Source: an uncultured Eubacteriales bacterium (lineage in GTDB: Bacteria; Bacillota; Clostridia; Oscillospirales; Oscillospiraceae). From it: a stretch of 12,254 nt of DNA. Numbering within the stretch: the first letter of the stretch is position 1; each line of letters opens with the position of its first letter. Where the stretch lies: NCBI GenBank assembly GCA_900550585.1, contig URST01000062.1, positions 1-12,254 on the forward strand, written 5' to 3'. Both the position numbers and the translations under genes were made by a program. The notes under the pieces were generated by a model. It was given only the letters and a program-made list of their open reading frames with translations, ran no database searches and had not been told where the DNA came from. Below are positions 7,298 to 12,254 of this stretch, piece after piece.

Positions 7298-8611
7298 CAG
7301 AGAGATGGACTTCACGGAGGTCGTGGCCTTGCCGTCCGCGCCGGGATAGGTGGTCTCGTTGAACTCCACCGTGCAGTCACGCAGATCGTAAATGACGTTG
7401 GGCCTGTTGTCGGCAGGCTCCTGACCCGCCGCATAGTAGCCGCTGCCGTCGCCGAAGGCGATAGACATATTCGACCGGGTGAGCGCCAGCTTGTTGGCGG
7501 TGGAGAAGATCAGCGCACCGGCGGTGTTCCACCGCGTCAGGGACACTCTCCCGCCGCCCGCGCCGCCGGCACCGCCGTTGTAGGCAGGACTATCGTGGTT
7601 ATCGGCACCGCCGGCCCCACCGCCGCCGGCATTGCCGGTGATACCGGCGGCTCCTCTGCCGCCCGTACCCGGTTCAGCATCGTATTTACCGTTGCTGACG
7701 CCATGCCCATCGGTGCCGGTGCTGGTGCCTTTCCCGCCGCCGCTGCCGGAGGAACCGGCCGCACCGCCAGAGCCGCCTGCGCCGCCCTTAGAGGAATTGT
7801 CATCACTGTTAAGCGCTTTGGTGCATTCGGCACCTCCTCCGCCGCCACCGCCGCCGTTGGGCCAGCCGCCGCCACCGCCGCCGCCGCAGCCCTGCACATT
7901 GTTTGTCATGTCGGAGCTGAAGTGGCCGCCGGAGCCGCCGGAGCCGCCGCCGCCGCCGTTTCCGCCGCCGCCGGTAGACCATGTGTAGACGCTTTCCCAG
8001 ACGTTGTTGCTGTACTCAGTGGTCTCCACATTTTCTTTGGCTTTGCCGCCCGCGCCGCCCTGTGCCGCGCTGCCGCCGTAAGCGGCCAGGCTGTACAGCC
8101 GGAGCGTCTCGCCGCTGTGATCCGGGTCGGCCCAATCTTTGTCGTTGCCGCTGTAGATCGTCAGGGCGGAGCTGGACGGCACATGGATGGCCGCTGCCGC
8201 GCCGGTGGTGCCGCTGGCGTTGGCGCCGTAGAGCTTCACATCGCCGCTGATGATCAGCGCGGCCTTGGCGTTTGCCGCCACGGCGATGGGGCTCTGCCCC
8301 GTCTTTGCGCGGAAGTCCACGGTCAGGTCGCCCTTCAGCTCCACGATGTCGCCGTCGCGCAGCGTCAGCGGGAAGTCGCCGGTGCTGCTGACCGTTTTTG
8401 TGGCGGCGGGCCACCGGCCCGACACCTGCAGAACGCTGACGGCGCTGCTGTTGGCCTGCACCGCAGGCGCAACGAATACGTCCGGTTCCGTGCCGTATGC
8501 GCCCAAGGACACATCCTCCTCGCTGATATAGGCCGCTGCCGCCGCAGTGGGCACCATCGTCAGCACCATCACCAGTGCCAGCAGCAGGGCCAGCCAGTTA
8601 TTCCGTCTCAT
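7268..8611 (-). CDS. Secreted glycine-rich surface protein, N-terminal part (frameshifted)
   Basis: The 447 residues start with a clear Sec signal peptide (two Arg, a leucine-rich core, PTAAAAA near residue 26), so the protein is exported. Residues about 65-180 look like beta-rich repeats. Residues about 215-365 are extremely glycine-rich with GGGG, GGAGG and GSGG runs, encoded by long GGN codon strings. GAGAGAGGTGATC ending 4 nt before the ATG is an excellent ribosome binding site. The frame ends at a TGA right after SISLPDSICAEAD, with no anchor. One extra base near 7290-7297 would instead continue into LYLRGGRLSANGGT and the downstream repeats. This is therefore the 5' part of a split protein of about 1,780 residues. 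If the sequence is correct, the cell would secrete only this soluble fragment. Confidence 0.85.
   Translation of the reverse strand: MRRNNWLALLLALVMVLTMVPTAAAAAYISEEDVSLGAYGTEPDVFVAPAVQANSSAVSVLQVSGRWPAATKTVSSTGDFPLTLRDGDIVELKGDLTVDFRAKTGQSPIAVAANAKAALIISGDVKLYGANASGTTGAAAAIHVPSSSALTIYSGNDKDWADPDHSGETLRLYSLAAYGGSAAQGGAGGKAKENVETTEYSNNVWESVYTWSTGGGGNGGGGGSGGSGGHFSSDMTNNVQGCGGGGGGGWPNGGGGGGGGAECTKALNSDDNSSKGGAGGSGGAAGSSGSGGGKGTSTGTDGHGVSNGKYDAEPGTGGRGAAGITGNAGGGGAGGADNHDSPAYNGGAGGAGGGRVSLTRWNTAGALIFSTANKLALTRSNMSIAFGDGSGYYAAGQEPADNRPNVIYDLRDCTVEFNETTYPGADGKATTSVKSISLPDSICAEAD
7600..7985 (-). repeat. GGN-codon low-complexity tract (poly-glycine coding)
   Basis: The plus strand shows dense GCCGCC(A/G)CC strings, notably 7832-7890 and 7924-7976, which encode glycine on the minus strand. 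Such trinucleotide-like tracts can slip in replication and are hard to assemble, but only in-frame changes would be tolerated. Confidence 0.7.
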
Positions 8612-8772
8612 GCGATCACCTCTCTCCGGGATATGTTCCTGTGTAAAAATGCGTAAAAAAGCACGCTCCGTCCGACGTGTCGAGGTCGGAAAGCGTGTAT
8701 GCGCGTGCAGGCGGATGCATGTCCGCCCGCAGTCGGTATGACGCTGTTCAGTTGATCGCCGGGGATGCGCAT
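8608..8772 (-). CDS. Possible leader ORF overlapping the surface-protein start
   Basis: A 54-codon frame starts at ATG 8770-8772, with AAAGGAG 8 nt upstream, and ends in TGA at 8608-8610. That stop overlaps the ATG of the surface protein as ATGA. The predicted peptide (MRIPGDQLNSV...SRREVIA) has no recognisable domain or signal peptide. It is read straight through the hairpin and T-run at 8655-8697. A good ribosome binding site and an exact stop-start overlap favour translation. The odd composition, and a leader that may simply be structured RNA, argue against it. Confidence 0.4.
   Translation of the reverse strand: MRIPGDQLNSVIPTAGGHASACTRIHAFRPRHVGRSVLFYAFLHRNISRREVIA
8655..8697 (-). terminator. 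Attenuator-like intrinsic terminator in the surface-protein leader
   Basis: On the minus strand CACGCT pairs with AGCGTG and TCCGAC with GTCGGA, separated by a small internal loop (T versus CGG), with an 8-nt loop, and are followed by CTTTTTT. It lies about 45 nt before the ATG and downstream of the only good promoter, so it should reduce readthrough unless it is prevented from folding. Confidence 0.7.
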
Positions 8773-8797
8773 CCTGTTTGCTCCTTTCCGCAGCGGG
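8707..8797 (-). promoter_or_regulatory. Structured leader with mutually exclusive helices, unidentified cis-regulator
   Basis: CCCGCTGCGG (8788-8797, minus strand) can pair with CCGACTGCGGG (8726-8736) and so enclose the leader-ORF start. The same GCGGG (8726-8730) is also the 5' end of a 9-bp hairpin, GCGGGCGGA with TCCGCCTGC, spanning 8707-8730. Both cannot form at once. With the terminator just downstream this resembles a riboswitch or attenuator, but I do not recognise the consensus of a known class such as c-di-GMP-I or -II. Confidence 0.4.
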
Positions 8798-8802
8798 TCA
8801 GA

Positions 8803-8840
8803 TCAAATTGACATTTACTGGTCAAATTGACATCTATTGG
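8803..8840. repeat. Two tandem 19-bp direct repeats, possible operator
   Basis: TCAAATTGACATTTACTGG (8803-8821) is followed directly by TCAAATTGACATCTATTGG (8822-8840), with two differences. Each contains the near-palindrome TCAAATTGA. They sit about 15-50 nt inside the start of the leftward surface-protein transcript. The tract is AT-rich compared with its surroundings, so it may be a regulator binding site. Confidence 0.7.
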
Positions 8841-8862
8841 AATTTCCGTCAAAGTAAGGCAT

Positions 8863-8890
8863 ATTATACGCATCTGACGCGAACAGGCAA
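8863..8890 (-). promoter_or_regulatory. Promoter of the surface-protein locus
   Basis: A perfect minus-strand TATAAT (8863-8868) follows TTGCCT (8885-8890) after 16 nt. Transcription would start near 8856, giving an untranslated leader of about 245 nt before the surface-protein ATG. It is divergent from the two-component operon promoter, whose -35 is also TTGCCT with a 16-nt spacer. Confidence 0.65.
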
Positions 8891-8963
8891 GACGGGATGA
8901 CTCATTCGGTCGAAATCCGACTTATTTGGCTTTACAGTTTCTGGTAAATCCCCTCGGGAGCCA

Positions 8964-8991
8964 TTGCCTTTTTCTAGAAGTTTGGTATACT
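8964..8991 (+). promoter_or_regulatory. Promoter of the two-component operon
   Basis: TTGCCT (8964-8969) and TATACT (8986-8991) are separated by 16 nt and lie about 30 nt before the response-regulator ATG. A single sequence close to a LytTR half-site, ACAGTTTCT (8934-8942), lies upstream. No properly spaced partner was found, so autoregulation is only a possibility. Confidence 0.55.
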
Positions 8992-9021
8992 GTTTTTACT
9001 TTTCCGGAAGGAGGAACTGAG

Positions 9022-9750
9022 ATGCGTCTGGCGCTGGTGGAGGATAACAGCGAGGAATGCGCGGCGCTGGCGGCGCTGATAAAAACGGAGCTGGCGCAGG
9101 CGGGACAGCGCAGCCCGGAGATCACGGTCTTTCCCGGCGGGGAGGCGTTTCTGGCCGCGTGGCACGCCGGAGCCTTCGACGTGGTGCTGCTGGACATTTT
9201 CATGGACGGCATGGACGGCGTAGAGGTGGCGCGCCGCATCCGGCAGACGGATGCGGATGTGCTGCTGGTGTTCTGCACCAGCAGCAACGATTTTGCCGCG
9301 GAGAGCTATGAGGTGGATGCCCGCTACTATCTGCACAAGCCCGTCACGGCGGAGAGCGTGACCGCCATGCTGCGCCGCCTGCGGCTGGAGGAGCTGGAGC
9401 GCCGCCGCGCGGTGACGCTGCCCGGCGGGCAGCAGGTGCCGGTGCGCAGCATCCAGTACACGGAATACTACAACCATGTGGTGACCGTGCATCTGTTCCC
9501 GGACGGCAGCACGCTGCGCATCCGCACCTCACAGGCCGAGATGGAGGCCCTGCTGCTGCGCTATGAGGGCTTTCTGTCCCCGTGCCGGGGCGTTATCGTG
9601 AATCTGTTCATGGTGCAGCACATGTCCGGGGAGGATCTGCTGCTGCGGGACGGGCATGTGATCCGCATTGCCCGCCGCAAGTATAAGGAGGTGCGCGGCG
9701 CCTATAACCGTTTCCGTCTGTGGCTGCTGAGAAGGGAGGCGTCCACATGA
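9022..9750 (+). CDS. LytTR-family response regulator (AgrA/ComE-like)
   Basis: The 242-residue protein has a receiver domain (about 1-120) with acidic pair Glu7/Asp8, phospho-acceptor Asp58 in VVLLDIFMDG, the Ser/Thr switch in FCTSS and Lys106 in LHKP. A LytTR DNA-binding domain (about 135-240) follows, with IQYTEYYNH, FLSPCRGVIVNL and IARRKYKEV. It should bind paired direct repeats near target promoters once phosphorylated by the kinase encoded next. The start is set by AGGAGG (9009-9014), 7 nt before the ATG; a longer upstream frame to 8926 has no such site and overlaps the promoter. Its stop overlaps the kinase start as ATGA. The divergent surface-protein locus is a natural candidate target. 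Confidence 0.93.
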   Translation: MRLALVEDNSEECAALAALIKTELAQAGQRSPEITVFPGGEAFLAAWHAGAFDVVLLDIFMDGMDGVEVARRIRQTDADVLLVFCTSSNDFAAESYEVDARYYLHKPVTAESVTAMLRRLRLEELERRRAVTLPGGQQVPVRSIQYTEYYNHVVTVHLFPDGSTLRIRTSQAEMEALLLRYEGFLSPCRGVIVNLFMVQHMSGEDLLLRDGHVIRIARRKYKEVRGAYNRFRLWLLRREAST

Positions 9751-11093
9751 TGCCGCCGTCCGCGCTCCGCGTGGCGGAGGTCGTTATGTATACGGTGCTG
9801 AGCACGGTGCCCTTTGTGCTGCTGGGCGTGTACCCCTTCCGGCAGCAGTACCGGTTTCCTCGCGGTGTGACCATTGCGCTGCTGGTGCTGGTGACGGCGG
9901 TGCAGATATGCCTGCGGACGGCAGCGGCCTGTATCACCGTGCCGTGGACCGACGATGCCAAGGCGTGGTGTACCGGTCTGTCCTCGCTGCTGTATGCCGC
10001 GGTCTATTTCCTGCTGATCCGCGCCCATCCCGGCAAGCTGCTGTTCACGCTGCTGATGCTCTCCAACATCGCCGCGCTGGCGGTCATCGACGCCAAGTGT
10101 CTGGAGGGACTTCTGTTCGGTCAGGAGCTGGCGCGGCAGTCCTGCCGCTGGACAGCCTCCGCGGCCATGGCGCCGGTGCTGGTGCTCCTGCTGGTGCCGC
10201 TGTTCCTGTACTTCCGCCGCTGCTATGCCCCCGCCGTGCATCTGGCGGTGGGAAAGCACTCGTGGCGGTATCTGTGGCTGGTGCCGGCCACCTTCTATCT
10301 GCTGTGGTTCTGCTTCTGCTATGGCAGTGTCCTCTCCGCCATGGACATCGCGCTGGACCCCGCCTCGGCCGGTCTGACACTGCTGGTGAATCTGGGCGGG
10401 TTCCTCATCTACCACATGGTGATCCTGCTCATCGACGAAATGGGCAAAAACGAGCAGCTCACCGCCCGCAATTACCAGCTGACGGTCCAGAGCCTGCAGC
10501 TGGACAGCCTGAACCGCCAGATCGCGGCTACGCGCTGCGCACGGCACGACATGCGCCACCACATGGCCATGGTGGACAGCTATCTCACCGCCGGGGAATA
10601 TGACAAGCTGCACGAATACCTGTGCGCGTACAGGGAGTCGCTGCAGGAGGGCGGCGGGGCGGCCATGTGCGCCAACAGCACCGTGAACGCATCGCTGGCG
10701 TACTTCCGGCAGATGGCGGAGACCTACGGTGTGAAATACGCCGTGTCGGCGGACGTTCCGGCGCGGAGCGCGTTCCCCGAGCAGATACTGACGGTGCTGC
10801 TGGGGAACCTGCTGGAAAATGCCGTGGACGCCTGCAGGGCCGTCAGCGACGGCGGGGCGTATGTGGCCGTCACCGTGAAGGAAACGTCGGACGCGCTGTT
10901 TGTACAGGTGGAAAACACCTGCGCCAGCGTGCCCGTCCGCGACAAGGACGGCACGTTCTTCTCCACAAAGCACGAGGGCAAGGGCATCGGCCTGGCCTCC
11001 GTGCAGGCGATCACGGAGCAGTACGAGGGCGCCATGACCGTGGAGACCGGCAGCGGCCGCTTCTGCGTGGCAGTGCTGCTGAACAAGTCCTGA
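9747..11093 (+). CDS. AgrC-like (HPK10) membrane sensor histidine kinase
   Basis: The 448-residue protein has an N-terminal membrane domain with six to seven hydrophobic segments (about 10-28, 42-62, 78-93, 98-116, 140-156, 176-196, 208-230), then a coiled linker (235-262). The phospho-acceptor motif ARHDMRHH puts the likely histidine at 267. The HATPase_c_5-type ATPase has its N-box in LLGNLLENAVDAC (about 351-363) and G-box in GKGIGLASVQ (411-420). This layout is that of AgrC/ComD peptide sensors, but no AgrB, AgrD or evident peptide precursor is in the window, so the signal is unknown. The chosen ATG at 9747 overlaps the regulator stop (ATGA) behind AGGGAGG; a second ATG follows immediately. 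A terminator 50 nt downstream ends the operon. Confidence 0.92.
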   Translation: MMPPSALRVAEVVMYTVLSTVPFVLLGVYPFRQQYRFPRGVTIALLVLVTAVQICLRTAAACITVPWTDDAKAWCTGLSSLLYAAVYFLLIRAHPGKLLFTLLMLSNIAALAVIDAKCLEGLLFGQELARQSCRWTASAAMAPVLVLLLVPLFLYFRRCYAPAVHLAVGKHSWRYLWLVPATFYLLWFCFCYGSVLSAMDIALDPASAGLTLLVNLGGFLIYHMVILLIDEMGKNEQLTARNYQLTVQSLQLDSLNRQIAATRCARHDMRHHMAMVDSYLTAGEYDKLHEYLCAYRESLQEGGGAAMCANSTVNASLAYFRQMAETYGVKYAVSADVPARSAFPEQILTVLLGNLLENAVDACRAVSDGGAYVAVTVKETSDALFVQVENTCASVPVRDKDGTFFSTKHEGKGIGLASVQAITEQYEGAMTVETGSGRFCVAVLLNKS

Positions 11094-11145
11094 CGCGCAG
11101 CTGTTCCGCGGTGCAGCGGCGCTTTTCCCGATATTTTCACTTTCA

Positions 11146-11185
11146 AAAGGAAATGACACGCAGAAGCGTGTCATTTCCTTTTTTT
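11146..11185 (+). terminator. Intrinsic terminator of the two-component operon
   Basis: AAAGGAAATGACACGC pairs perfectly with GCGTGTCATTTCCTTT around an AGAA loop, followed by more T. It separates the kinase gene from spoVT. Confidence 0.93.
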
Positions 11186-11221
11186 GCAGCCGGGCGGTAA
11201 AATATGGTCATCGGCACTTTG

Positions 11222-11252
11222 TGCATATTCATTTCTTCCGGCGCGGATACTA
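11222..11252 (+). promoter_or_regulatory. Sigma-G-like (forespore) promoter of spoVT
   Basis: TGCATA (11222-11227), 18 nt, then GATACTA (11246-11252). This compares with the Bacillus sigma-G pattern of TGAATA-like -35 and CATACTA-like -10 with a spacer of 17-18. It lies about 40 nt before the spoVT ATG. B. subtilis spoVT is known to be sigma-G dependent, so the match agrees with the gene's role. Confidence 0.6.
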
Positions 11253-11290
11253 TCCTTGTAAAATTTGCTTTGACTGGAGGAATTTCATAT

Positions 11291-11830
11291 ATGAAAGCAA
11301 CAGGGATCGTGCGCCGGATCGACGATCTTGGCCGCGTTGTCATCCCCAAGGAGATCCGCCGCACCATGCGCATCCGCGAGGGCGACCCGTTGGAGATCTA
11401 CACCACGCGGGAGGGGGAGGTCATCTTCAAGAAATACTCCCTCATCGGCGGGCTGGAGGACTTTGCCGCCCAGTTCTGTGACACACTGAGCCGCAGCACC
11501 GACTTCACCGCCGCCGTCACCGACCGGGACGCCGTGATCGCCGTGGCGGGCCCCGGCAAGCGGGAGCTGCTGGGCAAGGCTGTGTCCGATCAGCTGGAGA
11601 AGATCATGGCCGAGCGCAGCATCTACCACTTCACCGGGCTGGGCGCCATGCCCCGTGTCTGCGAGGACAACGAGACGTTCACCGCCGCCGTAGCCGCTCC
11701 CGTGCTCTGCGAGGGCGACGTGCTGGGCGCGGTGCTGTTCGTCACCGACAGCGGCCGTCTGGCCGGGGACACGGAGTGTAAGCTGGCGCAGACCGTGGCC
11801 GCATTTCTTGGCAAAAATATGGAGAGCTGA
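11291..11830 (+). CDS. spoVT: Stage V sporulation transcriptional regulator SpoVT
   Basis: The 179-residue protein closely matches SpoVT in length and sequence. Residues 1-50 are the AbrB-type swapped-hairpin DNA-binding domain (ATGIVRRIDDLGRVVIPKEI, RIREGDPLEI), nearly identical to the Bacillus protein. Residues about 55-179 are the more divergent GAF-like sensor domain, ending in AAFLGKNMES. SpoVT acts in the forespore, tuning sigma-G genes and affecting coat, resistance and germination properties. GGAGG (11276-11280), 10 nt before the ATG, sets the start; a longer frame from 11204 would overlap the sigma-G-like promoter and is rejected. The gene is monocistronic between two terminators. 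Confidence 0.96.
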   Translation: MKATGIVRRIDDLGRVVIPKEIRRTMRIREGDPLEIYTTREGEVIFKKYSLIGGLEDFAAQFCDTLSRSTDFTAAVTDRDAVIAVAGPGKRELLGKAVSDQLEKIMAERSIYHFTGLGAMPRVCEDNETFTAAVAAPVLCEGDVLGAVLFVTDSGRLAGDTECKLAQTVAAFLGKNMES

Positions 11831-11834
11831 AAAG

Positions 11835-11868
11835 CAGGGCCTCCGGTAAGACCGGAGGCCCTGTTTTT
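11835..11868. terminator. Bidirectional intrinsic terminator, spoVT and the Arg/Gly-rich ORF
   Basis: CAGGGCCTCCGGT and ACCGGAGGCCCTG form a perfect 13-bp stem with an AAG loop. Rightward it is followed by TTTTT, and leftward the complement is followed by CTTTTC. It serves both convergent transcripts. Confidence 0.9.
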
Positions 11869-11885
11869 ATGTCGTTGTCAGGCGT

Positions 11886-12173
11886 TCAGCGCTTGCCGCC
11901 GCCGAAGCCGCCCTTGCCGAAACCGCCGCCGCGGCTGCCTCCGCTGCGGCTGCCTCCACCAAAGCCACCGCCGCCAAAGCCGCCGGAGGGCCTGCTGCCG
12001 CCGGAGGGGCGGCTGGGCCGGCTCTGGGGCCGGGGGGTGCTGGGGCGCGGGCTGGGGCGCGGGCCGCCGGAGGGGCGGTTATTGGGCCGGGGCGCGCTGG
12101 GGCGCGGGCCCGGCCGGGGGCCGGAGGGCCGGGGGCCGCCGCCCATGGGGCCTCTGTGTTTTTGCTCTGCCAT
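11886..12173 (-). CDS. Arg/Pro/Gly-rich disordered basic protein, unknown function
   Basis: I do not recognise this 95-residue protein. Residues 7-65 are built from PRPS/PRP-like steps, and residues 65-95 from FGGG, SRSGG, SRGGG and GKGG steps like eukaryotic RGG boxes. It contains about 15 Arg and 3 Lys but a single acidic residue (Glu3), and no Leu, Ile, Val, Tyr, Trp or Cys at all. It should therefore be very basic and unfolded, with no signal peptide or membrane segment. The start is well supported: AAAGGAGG lies upstream, and the ATG shares its A with the preceding gene's stop (TAATG), which suggests translational coupling. Similar tails occur on RNA helicases and other RNA-binding proteins, so nucleic-acid binding is a reasonable guess only. 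GC is very high, so chance openness of the frame was considered, but the start signals argue for a real gene. Confidence 0.72.
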   Translation of the reverse strand: MAEQKHRGPMGGGPRPSGPRPGPRPSAPRPNNRPSGGPRPSPRPSTPRPQSRPSRPSGGSRPSGGFGGGGFGGGSRSGGSRGGGFGKGGFGGGKR

Positions 12174-12254
12174 TATGCCAATTCCTCCTTTGAAAGCTGG
12201 CTTTCCGCGATCTCACGGTAGGTCTTGCAGCTTGCCAGCAGCTCCCTGTGCGTG
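12173..12254 (-). CDS. C-terminal end of an unidentified protein (5' part outside window)
   Basis: The minus strand reads THRELLASCKTYREIAESQ, then LSKEELA and a TAA at 12173-12175. These 26 residues look like a soluble amphipathic helix, and nothing more can be said about the family. The frame is supported because its stop overlaps the start of the Arg/Gly-rich ORF (TAATG) and contains that gene's AAAGGAGG ribosome binding site. The two genes are probably one operon. Confidence 0.65.
   Translation of the reverse strand, partial: THRELLASCKTYREIAESQLSKEELA

Noticed and set aside
3498..7349. A 1283-codon open frame on the plus strand
   Set aside because: It lies opposite the repeat-rich surface protein. 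Its Ala/His/Arg/Val-rich product has no domain, and it is a mirror of repetitive GC-rich codons. It does show that openness alone is poor evidence here.
7600..7985. CRISPR-like or tandem non-coding repeat
   Set aside because: The repetition is codon-based glycine coding in frame with the surface protein, without fixed repeat and spacer lengths.
7595..8656. A 353-codon Ala-rich frame on the plus strand
   Set aside because: It is the complement of glycine-coding GGN strings in the surface protein and has no ribosome binding site or domain.
8748..8756. TCAGTTGAT, a full match to the LytTR half-site pattern
   Set aside because: No second half-site lies one proper spacing away on either side, and single 9-mers of this degeneracy occur by chance.
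8707..8856. A c-di-GMP or cobalamin riboswitch in the adhesin leader
   Set aside because: GGAGCAAACAGG loosely recalls part of c-di-GMP-I, but the GACGCAAAGCC core and tetraloop-receptor pattern are missing, and no cobalamin box is present.
8926..9021. N-terminal extension of the response regulator
   Set aside because: The frame is open upstream, but the extension lacks a ribosome binding site, covers the promoter, and would place 32 extra residues before a normal receiver start.
9702..11174. A 490-codon minus-strand frame opposite the kinase gene
   Set aside because: The plus strand has HPK10 kinase motifs, membrane segments and an ATGA-coupled start; the minus product is His/Gln/Arg-rich noise.

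Overview
This window looks like a chromosomal segment of a GC-rich, spore-forming Clostridium-class Firmicute of the gut Oscillospiraceae kind. The evidence is a SpoVT-type sporulation regulator, a tandem glycine riboswitch, AGGAGG-type ribosome binding sites throughout, rho-independent terminators after most genes, an AgrC/AgrA-like signalling pair and a Gram-positive surface protein with a sorting-signal-like C-terminus. The species cannot be named from this sequence alone. No rRNA, tRNA, insertion sequence, phage gene or CRISPR array was seen.

Left part (1-3273). A leftward gene that runs off the window encodes glycine-cleavage T protein (GcvT) fused in one frame to a serine hydroxymethyltransferase (GlyA-like) domain. 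The fusion joins the enzyme that makes methylene-THF from glycine to the enzyme that uses methylene-THF and glycine to make serine. Its leader carries a promoter, two glycine aptamers and a terminator, so glycine should switch it on. Divergent from it is a HAD-superfamily NagD-like phosphatase, which ends in a strong hairpin shared with the convergent surface-protein locus.

Middle part (3276-9021). A leftward locus of about 5.3 kb encodes a very large secreted adhesin-like protein: signal peptide, glycine-rich region, beta-helix-like GGTF/GGI repeats, InlB-type repeats, GLUG repeats, a Big_2-like domain, CxxC clusters and a PGTGD sorting-like tail. As given, it is broken twice, by a one-base frameshift near 7290-7297 and an in-frame TAG at 6897-6899. 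Its roughly 245-nt leader is unusual: a TATAAT promoter, two tandem 19-bp repeats, a possible 54-codon leader ORF ending in an ATGA overlap with the adhesin start, and a hairpin plus T-run that looks like an attenuator.

Right part (9022-12254). Divergent from the adhesin is a two-gene operon for a LytTR response regulator and an AgrC-like (HPK10) membrane histidine kinase, overlapping by ATGA and closed by a terminator. Next is spoVT with a sigma-G-like promoter, as expected for forespore expression, and a bidirectional terminator. Converging on it is a leftward pair: the last 26 codons of an unidentified gene, coupled through TAATG to a small, extremely Arg/Pro/Gly-rich, apparently disordered protein.

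The adhesin and two-component system share one intergenic region and may form a regulatory unit; this is inference from layout. The glycine/serine block and the spoVT block look like ordinary core functions.
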